Origin: Brachybacterium sp. EE-P12
GTDB taxonomy: Bacteria > Actinomycetota > Actinomycetes > Actinomycetales > Dermabacteraceae
DNA: 64,000 nucleotides
NCBI RefSeq assembly: GCF_003711805.1
Contig: NZ_QXCP01000004.1
Location: 124,001-188,000, forward strand
Reading direction: 5' to 3'
The notes below the pieces were generated by a model. That model was not told the DNA's origin. It did no database searches and saw nothing but the letters and a program-made list of their open reading frames with translations. Position numbers and translations under genes: made by a program. Of the stretch, positions 33,568-42,755 are shown piece after piece (within the stretch, counting starts at the first letter, position 1; each line of letters starts with the position of its first letter).

Positions 33568-35217
33568 ATGACCATCACTTATCAGCTGCCTGAGCTGCGC
33601 GAGCCCGCACCGGCCCCGGAGCGCACCGCGATTCTCATCCCCAGCGGCGATCTGCGCGAGAGCGCGAACGTGCCCGCCTGGCCCTTCCAGCAGGAGCTCG
33701 AGCGGATCGTCGGCGAGGCCGTCGAGGCGGCCGGCTGGTCCGTGCAGCGCGGCTTCGCACCGGACCCCGCTCTCGGCCACGGATTCATCCGCTCCCAGCG
33801 CATGGGCATCGAGGTGTTCAAGGACATCCCGCCGGAGGCACCGCTGATCGTCGCGACCGCGAACTGGCAGTACAGCCACCACGTCCTGGCCGGGCTCCGC
33901 ACCCACCGCGGCCCGATCCTCACGGTCGCGAACTTCGCCCCCGAGTGGCCGGGACTCGTCGGCCTGCTGAACCTCAACGGAGGGCTGACGAAGATGGGCC
34001 GGGACTACTCGAGCCTGTGGACGGTCGACGGCACCGACGCCTGGTTCCGCGAAGGGATCGCGACCTGGCTGGAGACCGGCACGATCGAGCACGACGCCTC
34101 CCACGTCCGGCCCCTGCCCTCCCTGCCCACGACCCCCGAGGTCGAGCTGGGGCGGGCGCTCGCCGAGCAGCTCCAGCGCGACAAGGCCATCATCGGCATC
34201 TTCGACGAGGGCTGCATGGGCATGTACAACGCGATCATCGACGACGAGATGCTGAACCCCCTGGGCATCTACAAGGAGCGCCTGTCCCAGTCCGCGCTCT
34301 GGGCGGAGATGCAGACGGTCCCCGACGAGGAGGCCGACGCCATCGGGTCCTGGCTGCGCGAGGCGGGGATGACCTTCCGCCTCGGCACCGACGAGGCCAC
34401 CGAGCTCACCGAGGACCAGCTGCGCTGGCAGCACAAGATGTACATCGCCGCGCTGCGCATCAGCGACGACTTCGGCCTGGACGCCGTCGGGATCCAGTAC
34501 CAGCAGGGGATGAAGGACGTCTGCCCCGCCTCCGACCTCGTCGAGGGCCTGCTGAACAACGTCCAGCGCCCCCCGGTCACCTCCCGCGACGGCTCCCGCG
34601 TGCTGTGGGAGGGGAAGGCGCTGCCGAACTTCAACGAGGTCGACGAGGGCGTCGCCGTCGACGCGCTGGTCACCAATCGGATCTGGACCGCGATGGGCAT
34701 GGATCCCGCCACCACCCTGCACGACGTGCGCTGGGGCGAGGAGTTCGACGGGCAGTACGTGTGGGTCTACGAGATCTCCGGCTCCGTCCCGCCCAGCCAT
34801 CTCCCGAACGGCTACGCCGACGCGGAGGGCTGGCGCCAGGGCCCGGAGTTCTTCCCCGCCGGCGGCTCCACCATCAACGGCGTCTCCAAGCCGGGGGAGA
34901 TCGTGTGGTCGCGCGTGTACGTGCAGGAGGGGGTGCTGCACGTCGACCTCGGTCGCGGCAGCGTGGTCGAGCTGCCCGAGGAGGAGACCCGCCGGCGCAA
35001 GGAGGCGACGAACCCCGAGTGGCCGATCGCGCACGTGGTGCTGCACGGCGTGAGCCGCGACCAGTTCATGGGCAGGCACAAGGCCAACCACGCCCAGCTC
35101 GTCTACGCTGACGACGCCGATGCCGCCGACCGTGCGCTGACCGCGAAGGCCGCTCTCTTCGAGCGGCTCGGGGTGCGGGTGCACCTGTGCGGCGAGGCGA
35201 GGATCGTCGGCGCCTGA
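33568..35217 (+). CDS. L-fucose/D-arabinose isomerase-like protein (COG2407 type)
   Basis: A 549-residue protein. I match it by pattern to the fucose/arabinose isomerase superfamily: LIVATANWQYSHHVLAGL and GPILTVANFAPEWPGL in the N-terminal domains, GIFDEGCMGMYNAIIDDEML in the middle, EVDEGVAVDALVTNRIW with candidate metal ligands Glu/Asp, and the C-terminal KPGEIVWSRV and GRHKANHAQLVYADD with the conserved His. The gene lies between GH172 and LacI genes. Proposed role: aldose-ketose isomerisation of the released sugar, for example D-arabinose to D-ribulose. The subgroup is diverged from characterised FucI, so the substrate is uncertain. Confidence 0.65.
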   Translation: MTITYQLPELREPAPAPERTAILIPSGDLRESANVPAWPFQQELERIVGEAVEAAGWSVQRGFAPDPALGHGFIRSQRMGIEVFKDIPPEAPLIVATANWQYSHHVLAGLRTHRGPILTVANFAPEWPGLVGLLNLNGGLTKMGRDYSSLWTVDGTDAWFREGIATWLETGTIEHDASHVRPLPSLPTTPEVELGRALAEQLQRDKAIIGIFDEGCMGMYNAIIDDEMLNPLGIYKERLSQSALWAEMQTVPDEEADAIGSWLREAGMTFRLGTDEATELTEDQLRWQHKMYIAALRISDDFGLDAVGIQYQQGMKDVCPASDLVEGLLNNVQRPPVTSRDGSRVLWEGKALPNFNEVDEGVAVDALVTNRIWTAMGMDPATTLHDVRWGEEFDGQYVWVYEISGSVPPSHLPNGYADAEGWRQGPEFFPAGGSTINGVSKPGEIVWSRVYVQEGVLHVDLGRGSVVELPEEETRRRKEATNPEWPIAHVVLHGVSRDQFMGRHKANHAQLVYADDADAADRALTAKAALFERLGVRVHLCGEARIVGA

Positions 35218-35250
35218 GGGGCGGCGGAAGAACGGACCGAGGAGCTGCCC

Positions 35251-36264
35251 ATGGCGTCGCGTCGCACCACCATCCTGGACGTCGCGCGCGCCGCAGGCGT
35301 CTCCTCGGCCACGGTCTCCCGCGTGATCAACGGGGCGACCACGGTCGACAAGGAGCTCAGCCGGCGGGTCCAGGCCGCGGTCCAGGACACCGGCTACGTC
35401 CCGGATGCGCTCGGCCGCTCGCTGCGGCGCGGCGGGGCCTCGCAGATCGCCGTGGTCGCCCCCGACTCGGAGAACCCCTACTTCATGCAGATCATCTCCG
35501 AGGTGGAGCGGATCGCGCGCACGCAGAACCACACCGTCACTGTCGCCCACACCGAGGACGACCTCGGCCTCGAGCGCGAGTGCTTCCGCCAGCTCCTGGG
35601 CCGGCGAGTCTCCGGCGTGCTGCTCGTGCCGGTGGATTCCGCGCGCACCGACCTCGCCCCCCTGATCGATGCGGGAATCCCCGTCGTGCTGGTGGATCGC
35701 GCGGTCGACGGCGCCGCGACCGACGTGGTCGCCACCGACAACCTCGACGCGGGCCGGCAGGCTGCCCGCCACCTGCACGAGCGGGGCTTCCGCGCCCCCG
35801 CCGTGATCGCGGGCCCCCCGACGCTGCGCACCACCGAGGACCGCGCCACGGGCTTCCTCGCCACCTGGCGGGAGCGCGGCGTGGAGGTCGGTCCCGAGGC
35901 GCTGCTGCGCGGCGACCTGCACGTGGAGTCCGGTCGCGTGGCGACGGAGCAGCTGCTGGCCGACGGGATCGCCGACTGCCTCTACGTCACCAACAACCGA
36001 ATGTCCGCGGGCGCCTTCGAGGCGCTGCGCGGCCGGGCGCAGGTCCCCGCGCTGTTCGCGACCGACGACGACCTCTGGACCCGCTTGGTCACCCCCTCGG
36101 TCTCCGTCGTCCACCAGCCGGTGCGCGCCACCTCCCGCGCCGCCGCACGGATGCTCGGCCAGCGGATCGCCGACCCCGACGAGGAGCCCTCGACCACACT
36201 GCTGCGCTCGAAGATCATCGAACGCGACTCGACACGGCCGCGAGGCCGGGAGGAGGACGGATGA
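35251..36264 (+). CDS. LacI-family transcriptional regulator
   Basis: A 337-residue regulator with helix-turn-helix at about residues 6-30 (TTILDVARAAGVSSATVSRVI), hinge YVPDALGRSLRRG and a full periplasmic-binding-like effector domain (IAVVAPDSENPYFMQIISEVER, GVLLVPVDSARTD, IPVVLVDRAVDG, DNLDAGRQAARHLHERG, ALFATDDDLW). GGACCGAGGAGC precedes the ATG. It sits inside the GH172 cluster, so it probably represses this cluster and the divergent ABC operon through the sites at 32180-32367. Confidence 0.9.
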   Translation: MASRRTTILDVARAAGVSSATVSRVINGATTVDKELSRRVQAAVQDTGYVPDALGRSLRRGGASQIAVVAPDSENPYFMQIISEVERIARTQNHTVTVAHTEDDLGLERECFRQLLGRRVSGVLLVPVDSARTDLAPLIDAGIPVVLVDRAVDGAATDVVATDNLDAGRQAARHLHERGFRAPAVIAGPPTLRTTEDRATGFLATWRERGVEVGPEALLRGDLHVESGRVATEQLLADGIADCLYVTNNRMSAGAFEALRGRAQVPALFATDDDLWTRLVTPSVSVVHQPVRATSRAAARMLGQRIADPDEEPSTTLLRSKIIERDSTRPRGREEDG

Positions 36265-37004
36265 GCACCGCGCAGCCGATCATCGCGATCGCCGGGGCAA
36301 CGGGCACGCTGGGCCGCGCGGTCGTCGACGCCGCCCGCGCGGGAGGACACGAGGTCCGCGAGATCTCCCGCTCCCTCGGCATGGACGTCCTCAGCGGCGA
36401 GGGGCTCGACGCGGCGCTCGCCGGCGCCGATGCGCTCATCGACTGCCTCAAGCCCCCGCATCTGGACGACTCGGCCGCCGACTGGTTCGAGCTGGCCGCC
36501 CGGAGCCTCGGCGAGCATGCCCGCGCCGCCGGGATCACCCGCACCGTCGCGATCTCGATCGTCGGCATCGACGACATGCAGGACTATGGCTTCTACCGAG
36601 CCCAGCGCGCCCACGAGCAGGCCGTGCGCGCCCGCTGCCCCGGCCCGGTGCTGGTGCGCGCCGCCCAGTTCCACGACTTCGTCGGCCAGCAGCTGCGGGA
36701 GGTCGGCGACCACGTCGAGGTCATGGACGCCCCCAGCCAGAGCGTCGACACCCGCGCGGTCGCCGCGCTCCTCATCGCCCAGGCGCTCGCCGCCGACCCC
36801 GACCCGCTCGTGCATATCGCGGGACCGCGCCCCGAGCGCACCCTCGACCAGGCTCGACGCCTCCTCGCCGCCCGCGGCGACCGGCGCGAGGTCGTCGGCG
36901 TCCCGCCCAGCCCCTCCATGGCAGCGGGCGGCATGCTGCCCCCGCCCGAGGCGCGCCGGGCGGGCCCGAGCTTCGACGAGTGGCTCGCCGAGGCGCCACG
37001 CTGA
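36261..37004 (+). CDS. NAD(P)-binding NmrA/SDR-like oxidoreductase
   Basis: A 247-residue Rossmann-fold protein with the dinucleotide motif GATGTLGRAVVDAA at about residues 12-25. The following strands match atypical short-chain dehydrogenases of the NmrA type (DALIDCLKPPH, TVAISIVGIDD, YRAQRAHEQAV with the Tyr/Lys site replaced, VLVRAAQFHDFVGQQL). It lacks the classical YxxxK, so it may be a redox sensor or epimerase/reductase of unknown substrate. The ATG overlaps the LacI stop by four bases, so it belongs to the GH172 cluster. Confidence 0.78.
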   Translation: MSTAQPIIAIAGATGTLGRAVVDAARAGGHEVREISRSLGMDVLSGEGLDAALAGADALIDCLKPPHLDDSAADWFELAARSLGEHARAAGITRTVAISIVGIDDMQDYGFYRAQRAHEQAVRARCPGPVLVRAAQFHDFVGQQLREVGDHVEVMDAPSQSVDTRAVAALLIAQALAADPDPLVHIAGPRPERTLDQARRLLAARGDRREVVGVPPSPSMAAGGMLPPPEARRAGPSFDEWLAEAPR

Positions 37005-37081
37005 GCGACGCCCTTCCGGCGTGAAGCGGTTGACATCCTGCTAGCGTCGGAGGCTCCCCGAGCTCGATGAGGAGCCCCTCC

Positions 37082-40000
37082 ATGACGTCGACCCGATCCG
37101 ACGACCCCGCCGGCCTGTCCCGCAAGACCTTCCTCCAGCTCGGCGCCGGGGTGACCGGTGCGCTCGCGGCCGCGACCGCCCTGCCGACGCGCGCCGCGGC
37201 CTCCCCGTCGACGCCGCCGGCGGCGACGTTCCCCGGCAACGACTCGCGCCCCCACGCCGTCACCTGGGACGATCGCTCGTTCTTCGTCGACGGGGAGCGG
37301 ATCCTGATCTTCTCCGGCGAGATCCACCACTGGCGCGTCCCCGCCCCGGCGCAGTGGCGGGAGCTGCTGCAGCTGCTGCGCGCCTCCGGCTTCAACGCCG
37401 TCTCCTTCTACTTCTTCTGGGGCCTGCACCAGTCCGAGCCCGGCGGGGCCTTCGACTTCAGCGGCATCCGCGACCTGGACCTGCTGCTGACGATGGCGGC
37501 GGAGGAGGGGCTGTACGTCATCGCGCGCCCCGGACCGTACGTGAACGCAGAGATCTCCATGGGCGGTCTTCCCGCCTACATGACCAACCGCGAGGCCGGT
37601 CTGCGCACCACGGATCCGCAGAACCTCGCCGACTCGAAGGCCTGGCTGAGCGCGGTGGGAGAGATCATCGCCGCGCACCAGGTCACCGACGGCGGGGGCA
37701 GCGTGCTCATGTACCAGGTGGAGAACGAGCTGATCGCCGAGGACCCGGCCCGCTCGGAGTTCCTGCGCACCCTCGCCGACCATGTGCGCTCCACCGGCAT
37801 CACCGTCCCGCTGTTCCACAACGACTACGGGCTCGGCGGTCGCTTCGCCGACGCCGACGCGCACCATCTCGACTTCTACGCCTACGACCATTACCCGCTG
37901 GGCTTCGACGCCGCCGGGCCGCGCGCCGTGATCGGCGAGTCCGAGCAGCAGTACCGCACGATCAGCCCCGACTCGCCGCAGTTCATCACCGAGTCGCAGG
38001 GCGGAGCGTTCACGCCCTGGGGTGCGCAGTTCGACGCCGCGAAGGCGTACGAGTTCACCGACCCGGCCTTCACCCGCCAGTGGGGTGTGCGGAACCTCGG
38101 CAACGGCGTCACGGCCTTCAACTACTACATGGCCTTCGGGGGCACGAATTGGGGCTTCACCGGCTCCCCGTCCTCGGGCTTCACCAGCTACGACTACGGC
38201 GCCGCGATCACCGAGGACCGCGGCCTCACCGAGAAGCTCGCCGTCCAGAAGGAGCTCGGCGCCCTCCAGCAGGCCCTGCCCCAGATCGCGTCGATGACCC
38301 CGATCGCCGCTCCCGTCGTCGGCGAGCACACCGGCGGTTCGGTCACCGCCTATCAGCGGATCTCCACCGACGGGGAGGCCTCCGCGACCGACGACGGCGC
38401 CCCGCGCCTGCTCGCCTTCCGTCTCGCCGACTCCAATGACGAGACCGACACCCGCTTCACCGCCGCGATCGTCCTGGGCGACCCCGAGGACGTCGAGGAG
38501 CAGGGCCCGACGGCCGACGACCGCGACGAGGCGATCACCTACGAGGGCGAGTGGGAGCAGGTCGAGGACGCGACCGCCGCCGGCGGCACCCTCACCCGCA
38601 CCGCGACCGCCGGGGCCCGCGCCACCTGGACCTTCACCGGCACCGCGGTGGACGTCATCACCGCGACCGGCACCGACCACGGCGTGACCCGCGTGCTCGT
38701 CGACGGCGCCGAGCACGGCACCTTCACCAGCCACGTCGACACCGAGCAGAACAAGCCCTCCCAGGTCGTCTCCCATCGCGTGCGCGATCTCGCCGACGGC
38801 GAGCACACGATCACCCTCGAGGCGACCGGCGAGAGCGCCGAGGGCGGCACCGGCACGGTCATCACCCTCGACGCCTTCGATCTCCCCGCGGGCGACGGGG
38901 ACGGCGACGTCGAGATCCCCGAGGGCGTCACCGGCTGGGCCCGCGTTCCCCAGCAGGAGGGGGAGTTCCTGCACCTGCACGGCCGCGACGCCCTCACCCT
39001 CGTCGCCGACACGGTGATCGGCGGGCACGGCCTGCTCTACTCGACCCTCGCTCCCTTCGGTCCGACGCTGCCGCGCCGCGAAGGCCGCCTCCAGCACCTC
39101 ATCGGCCACGAGGGCGACCCCGCCGAGCTCGTGCTCCGCTACGCCGCCGAGCCCGTGATCGACGCCCCGCCGGAGGTCTCCACCAGCTGGGACGAGGCCA
39201 CCGGCCAGCTGCGCCTGAACCTCCGCCCCGGCGACGCGCCGCAGCAGGTCGACATCACCGGCACCCCGCTCACCTCGGCGGGCGCGGGAGAGGAGAGCCT
39301 CCTCGCCCTGCGCGTCCTCGGCCGCTCCGCCGCTGCGACCACCTGGATCCTCCCCACCGGCGACGACGAGCACCTCGTCGTCGAGGGCGCCGAGCTCGCG
39401 CGCTCCGCACACCTGGAGCGCGCCCACGCCGAGCTGGTCCTGGGCACGAGCGAGCGGGCCGAGGTCCGGATCGACGTGCCCGAGCGGATCCGACAGGTGC
39501 GCGTGAACGGACGCTCCCATCCCGCACACGACGGGATCGCCGAGGTGATCCTCCCCGCCCCGGCCCCTGTTCCCGTCCCCGACCTGCACTTCCGCACGGA
39601 GGAGGAGGCGCCCGAGGCCGAGGCGGGCTATGACGACTCCGCCTGGCGGCAGGCCGATTCCACCGAGGGCAGCACCCGCTACCAGGGCCCCGGCCGCGGC
39701 GGAGCGGTGCTGGACTGCAACCACTACGGATTCCACGAGGGCTCGATCTGGTACCGCGCCCGCTTCACCGCCGCGGAGAGCCGCGAGCTCGTGCTGCGCG
39801 GCAACGGCGGCACCGGCCAGCCGCCTCAGGGCAGGGCTCCCGCCTTCCTGCAGGTCTGGGCCGACGGCATCTATGTCGGCGCCGCGCCCGCGAACGGCGA
39901 GGACCAGACCCTCACCCTCCCGGACGACGTCGCCGCCCCCGGCGAGGAGACGGTGCTCGCCGTGCTCGTGCACACCCTGGGCCAGAACCTCGACTGGAGC

Positions 40001-40543
40001 GACGACGGTCTGTCCAAGCAGAACCGCGGCCTGTTCGACGCGGTCCTGCCCGCCGAGGACGAGATCATCTGGCGGATCCAGGGCGCCGGAGCGCCCGATC
40101 CCGAGCGCACCCTCTACAACACCGGCGGCCTCCACGGGGAGCGCGAGGGCTGGCACCTCCCGGACCATGACGACTCGGACTGGGAGGAGACCGACACGCT
40201 CGTCGCCGACGCCCCTGGCGTGCGCTGGTACCGCGCTCGCTTCACCCTCGAGACCCCCGACGGGGTCGACGTCGGATGGCGGCTCGCCCTGCGCTCGTCC
40301 CGCTTCGAGGACGGCCGCACCGACGCCTGCCAGGCGGTGCTCTACGTCAACGGCTGGAGCACCGGGATCTACATCGGGGACATCGGCCCGCAGAGCGAGT
40401 TCACGATCCCCGCAGGGTTCCTCGAGCCGCGCGGAGAGAACACCCTCGCCGTCTGGATCGCGGCGAAGGAGGCCGGGGCCGGTCCCGAGTCGATCGAGCT
40501 GGTCAAGGCCTTCACCCGCACCGGCGCGGCAGGCATACGCTGA
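37082..40543 (+). CDS. Exported GH35 beta-galactosidase, multidomain
   Basis: A 1153-residue enzyme with a twin-Arg-like signal (LSRKTFLQLGAGVTGALAA, then AAASP). The GH35 barrel occupies about residues 55-400: FSGEIHHWRVP, GFNAVSFYFFWGLHQ, ARPGPYVNAEI, acid/base Glu216 in QVENEL, nucleophile Glu304 in FITESQGGAF, and FGGTNWGFTG. A beta-sandwich insert at about 480-605 (ATWTFTGTAVDVITATG, LADGEHTITLEATG) looks like a carbohydrate-binding module. Galactose-binding-like domains fill the C-terminal part (VLVHTLGQNLDW, VNGWSTGIYIGD). AGGAG precedes the ATG by eight bases. It would release beta-galactosyl units outside the cell. Confidence 0.88.
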   Translation: MTSTRSDDPAGLSRKTFLQLGAGVTGALAAATALPTRAAASPSTPPAATFPGNDSRPHAVTWDDRSFFVDGERILIFSGEIHHWRVPAPAQWRELLQLLRASGFNAVSFYFFWGLHQSEPGGAFDFSGIRDLDLLLTMAAEEGLYVIARPGPYVNAEISMGGLPAYMTNREAGLRTTDPQNLADSKAWLSAVGEIIAAHQVTDGGGSVLMYQVENELIAEDPARSEFLRTLADHVRSTGITVPLFHNDYGLGGRFADADAHHLDFYAYDHYPLGFDAAGPRAVIGESEQQYRTISPDSPQFITESQGGAFTPWGAQFDAAKAYEFTDPAFTRQWGVRNLGNGVTAFNYYMAFGGTNWGFTGSPSSGFTSYDYGAAITEDRGLTEKLAVQKELGALQQALPQIASMTPIAAPVVGEHTGGSVTAYQRISTDGEASATDDGAPRLLAFRLADSNDETDTRFTAAIVLGDPEDVEEQGPTADDRDEAITYEGEWEQVEDATAAGGTLTRTATAGARATWTFTGTAVDVITATGTDHGVTRVLVDGAEHGTFTSHVDTEQNKPSQVVSHRVRDLADGEHTITLEATGESAEGGTGTVITLDAFDLPAGDGDGDVEIPEGVTGWARVPQQEGEFLHLHGRDALTLVADTVIGGHGLLYSTLAPFGPTLPRREGRLQHLIGHEGDPAELVLRYAAEPVIDAPPEVSTSWDEATGQLRLNLRPGDAPQQVDITGTPLTSAGAGEESLLALRVLGRSAAATTWILPTGDDEHLVVEGAELARSAHLERAHAELVLGTSERAEVRIDVPERIRQVRVNGRSHPAHDGIAEVILPAPAPVPVPDLHFRTEEEAPEAEAGYDDSAWRQADSTEGSTRYQGPGRGGAVLDCNHYGFHEGSIWYRARFTAAESRELVLRGNGGTGQPPQGRAPAFLQVWADGIYVGAAPANGEDQTLTLPDDVAAPGEETVLAVLVHTLGQNLDWSDDGLSKQNRGLFDAVLPAEDEIIWRIQGAGAPDPERTLYNTGGLHGEREGWHLPDHDDSDWEETDTLVADAPGVRWYRARFTLETPDGVDVGWRLALRSSRFEDGRTDACQAVLYVNGWSTGIYIGDIGPQSEFTIPAGFLEPRGENTLAVWIAAKEAGAGPESIELVKAFTRTGAAGIR

Positions 40544-40548
40544 CAGAC

Positions 40549-41433
40549 ATGAGCGCACCCACCCGCCGCCTCGGCTCCCTGACCGTCTCCGCCCTCGGCC
40601 TCGGCGCCATGCCCCTCTCCATGGGACGCGGCGAGCCCGCCCCGCCCGAGCGCGCCATAGCCACGATCCACGCCGCGCTCGACGCCGGCATCACGCTGCT
40701 CGACACGGCCGACATCTACGCCCCCAGCTGGGACACGATGGGCCACAACGAAAAGCTCGTCGGCGAGGCGCTGCGCAGCTGGGGCGGCGACCGCACGGCG
40801 ATCACGGTCGCGACCAAGGGCGGGATCACCCGCTCCGCGGAGGGCGGCGGCCGAGACGGCTCGCCCGCCTACCTGCGCCGCGCCCTGGAGACGTCGCTCG
40901 CCGCGCTCGGCACGGACTCGGTGGACCTGTACTACTGGCACCGCCCGGACCGCAGCATCCGCTATGCCGAGGCGGTCGAGACCCTCGCCGCGTTCCAGCA
41001 GGAGGGGCTGATCCGCGAGATCGGCATCTCGAACGCGAACATCGAGGAGATCGACGTGGCCCGCGAGGTGCTCGGCGACGGCGGTCTCGCCGCGGTGCAG
41101 AACGAGTTCTCCCCGAGCTTCTTCCACACCAGCCGCCGTGAGCTCGAGCACTGCGGCGAGCACGGCATCGCCTTCGTGCCCTGGTCGCCGCTGGGCGGCA
41201 CGGGCGGCGGCGCGGCCGCGGTGGGGGAGCGTTTCCCGCAGATCGCGCGGATCGCCGAGGCGCACGACGCGAGCCCGCAGCAGGTGGTCCTGGCCTGGGA
41301 GATCGGGCTCGGCGAGCACGTCATCCCGATCCCCGGCGCGAGCCGGCCCGAGTCGATCACCGACTCCGCCCGTGCGATGACCCTGGCGCTGAGCGACGAG
41401 GAGCGGGCCGAGCTCGACCGGATCATCGCGTAG
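40549..41433 (+). CDS. Aldo/keto reductase
   Basis: A 294-residue NADPH-dependent oxidoreductase. Features in order: LGLGAMPLS at the start, LLDTADIYAPSWDTMGHNEKLVGEAL with catalytic Asp and Tyr, VATKGGI with the Lys, DLYYWHRPD with the His, EIGISNANIEEI, AAVQNEFSP, FVPWSPLGG, and the cofactor-binding IPIPGASRPESI. It begins six bases after the GH35 stop and so is probably co-transcribed; a role in reducing a released sugar is possible but not shown. Confidence 0.9.
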   Translation: MSAPTRRLGSLTVSALGLGAMPLSMGRGEPAPPERAIATIHAALDAGITLLDTADIYAPSWDTMGHNEKLVGEALRSWGGDRTAITVATKGGITRSAEGGGRDGSPAYLRRALETSLAALGTDSVDLYYWHRPDRSIRYAEAVETLAAFQQEGLIREIGISNANIEEIDVAREVLGDGGLAAVQNEFSPSFFHTSRRELEHCGEHGIAFVPWSPLGGTGGGAAAVGERFPQIARIAEAHDASPQQVVLAWEIGLGEHVIPIPGASRPESITDSARAMTLALSDEERAELDRIIA

Positions 41434-41443
41434 CCGGGTCCCG

Positions 41444-41472
41444 TTGCCCGCCGCGCGGAGCGGGCGTAGCGT
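41444..41472 (+). promoter_or_regulatory. Sigma-70-like promoter before leader peptide and FBP gene
   Basis: TTGCCC (41444-41449), a 17-base spacer and TAGCGT (41467-41472). The predicted start of transcription, near 41479, is about 20-25 bases before the leader-peptide start codon. Confidence 0.5.
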
Positions 41473-41497
41473 GGCCACGTCCACGACGATCCAGGAG

Positions 41498-41557
41498 ATG
41501 AGCATGCGCAGCAGCCGTGCAGGAAGCGGGGCGGCCCACCGGGCCTGCTCGGCGTGA
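41498..41557 (+). CDS. Possible leader peptide upstream of the FBP gene
   Basis: Short frame MSMRSSRAGSGAAHRACSA with two ATGs (41498 and 41504). AGGAG at 41493-41497 is correctly spaced for the second, giving a 17-residue product. It lies just after a predicted promoter and ends 81 bases before the FBP start. GCATGC, which is self-complementary, occurs at 41502-41507, 41585-41590 and 41615-41620, and a CGGGC/GCCCG hairpin at 41603-41615 precedes the weak FBP ribosome site. The layout resembles translational attenuation, but no expression evidence exists. Confidence 0.4.
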   Translation: MSMRSSRAGSGAAHRACSA

Positions 41558-41638
41558 CCCCTCGCGCCCTCCTCTCCGATCACCGCATGCCGCAGCCCGC
41601 TCCGGGCCGTGCCCGCATGCCCGTCACAGGACACCCCC

Positions 41639-42139
41639 ATGAACACACTCACCGAGTCCCAGCTCCGCGACGCCTTCGTCAACGCCTCCAAGGGTGAAGC
41701 GAAGCGCGCGATGCTCCCCGACCTCGACCAGATCGACTTCACCCGTCTCGACTATCTCGGCTGGCAGGACGCGAAGAAGCCGCGGAACCACTACATCGCC
41801 CTCGAGCTCGACGGGCAGGTGGCCGCGCTGCTGCTGCGCGGCCCCGAGAACCCGCCGGCGAAGAAGCTGCTGTGCGCGTGGTGCGAGGACATCGTCGACG
41901 GCGTGCACGCGGCGAGCTTCGTCGCCCCGCTCGCCGGTGCCTCCGGCCGCCGCGGGAACACCGTCGGCACCGCGATCTGCGCCGACTTCCGCTGCTCGCG
42001 CAACGTGCGCCGGGAGCCGAGCTCCTTCGAGATCCGCTCGGAGGACCCGGCCCTGCTCGCCTACCACCGCGAGCAGAAGATCGAGGGCCTGCGCGAGCGC
42101 TCCACGGCGTTCGTGCGCAGCGTGCTCAGCCGCAGCTGA
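41639..42139 (+). CDS. FBP-domain (FusB-like) EF-G-binding zinc-finger protein
   Basis: A 166-residue protein of the FBP family, related to the FusB/FusC proteins that bind elongation factor G and relieve fusidic acid block. The N-terminus has LRDAFVNASKGEAKR and the C-terminal treble-clef zinc finger has Cys79 and Cys82 (CAWC), then GNTVGTAICADFRCSRNVR with Cys114 and Cys119. The ATG at 41639 matches the family start. The ribosome site is weak (AGGA). It acts at the ribosome; whether it protects against a drug here is unknown. Confidence 0.85.
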   Translation: MNTLTESQLRDAFVNASKGEAKRAMLPDLDQIDFTRLDYLGWQDAKKPRNHYIALELDGQVAALLLRGPENPPAKKLLCAWCEDIVDGVHAASFVAPLAGASGRRGNTVGTAICADFRCSRNVRREPSSFEIRSEDPALLAYHREQKIEGLRERSTAFVRSVLSRS

Positions 42140-42755
42140 GGTCCACCACGACGTCCGCCCGGTCGCGGGTCCCGGCGACCAGGCGGGCGTTGGCCTCATC
42201 GGGGCCGAGCGCCCACTCCCTCGCCGCCTGCGGGGACTTCCCGAAGCGCTCGTGCCGGGCGATGAGCCGCTCGATCCGCAGCCCTTCGGGCACCTCGACG
42301 AACCAGCAGGCGTCCAGCATGGCGCGGACCTGCGCGAACGGTCCGTCCTCGAGCAGCAGGTAGTTCCCCTCGGTGATCACCAGCGGCACCTCGGCGCCCA
42401 CCTCGATCGCGCCGGCGAGCGGCTGCTCGAGCTCCCGGTCGAACATCGGCGCCCACACCGGCGCATCCTGCGGCCGGGCGGTGCGCAGCCGCTGCAGCAG
42501 CGCCGCGTAGCCGCCGGCGTCGAAGGTGTCCGGCGCGCCCTTGCGCCCGAGCCGGCCCAGCCGCTCGAGCGCCGCATCGGCCAGGTGGAAGCCGTCCATC
42601 GGCACCAGCACCGCCTGCTCGCCGAGCTGACGGACGAGCCGCGCGGCGAGGGTGGACTTCCCCGCCCCGGGCGCCCCGGCGATGCCCAGCAGGCGGCGGC
42701 TCCCGCTGCGCAGCGCCTCGTCCAGCAGGGCTCGCGCGTCCTGGACAGCGTTCAC
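42126..42755 (-). CDS. P-loop kinase of nucleoside/pantothenate kinase-like type
   Basis: A 209-residue kinase starting at GTG. Walker A GAPGAGKST is at about residues 27-35, followed by LVPMDGFHLAD (substrate-binding Asp), APMFDRELEQP, LVITEGNYLLLEDG (Walker B-like) and a lid region with RLIARHERFGKS. This pattern is that of the uridine kinase/pantothenate kinase-like group annotated as nucleoside/nucleotide kinase family; the substrate is not certain. The GTG overlaps the helicase gene stop by four bases, and the 3' end overlaps the convergent FBP gene by 14 bases. Confidence 0.82.
   Translation of the reverse strand: MNAVQDARALLDEALRSGSRRLLGIAGAPGAGKSTLAARLVRQLGEQAVLVPMDGFHLADAALERLGRLGRKGAPDTFDAGGYAALLQRLRTARPQDAPVWAPMFDRELEQPLAGAIEVGAEVPLVITEGNYLLLEDGPFAQVRAMLDACWFVEVPEGLRIERLIARHERFGKSPQAAREWALGPDEANARLVAGTRDRADVVVDLSCG

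Noticed and set aside
36593-40558. A very long open frame (over 1300 codons) on the minus strand opposite the GH35 and neighbouring genes
   Set aside because: It is antisense to well-supported genes, has no recognisable domain, and such frames are common in GC-rich DNA.
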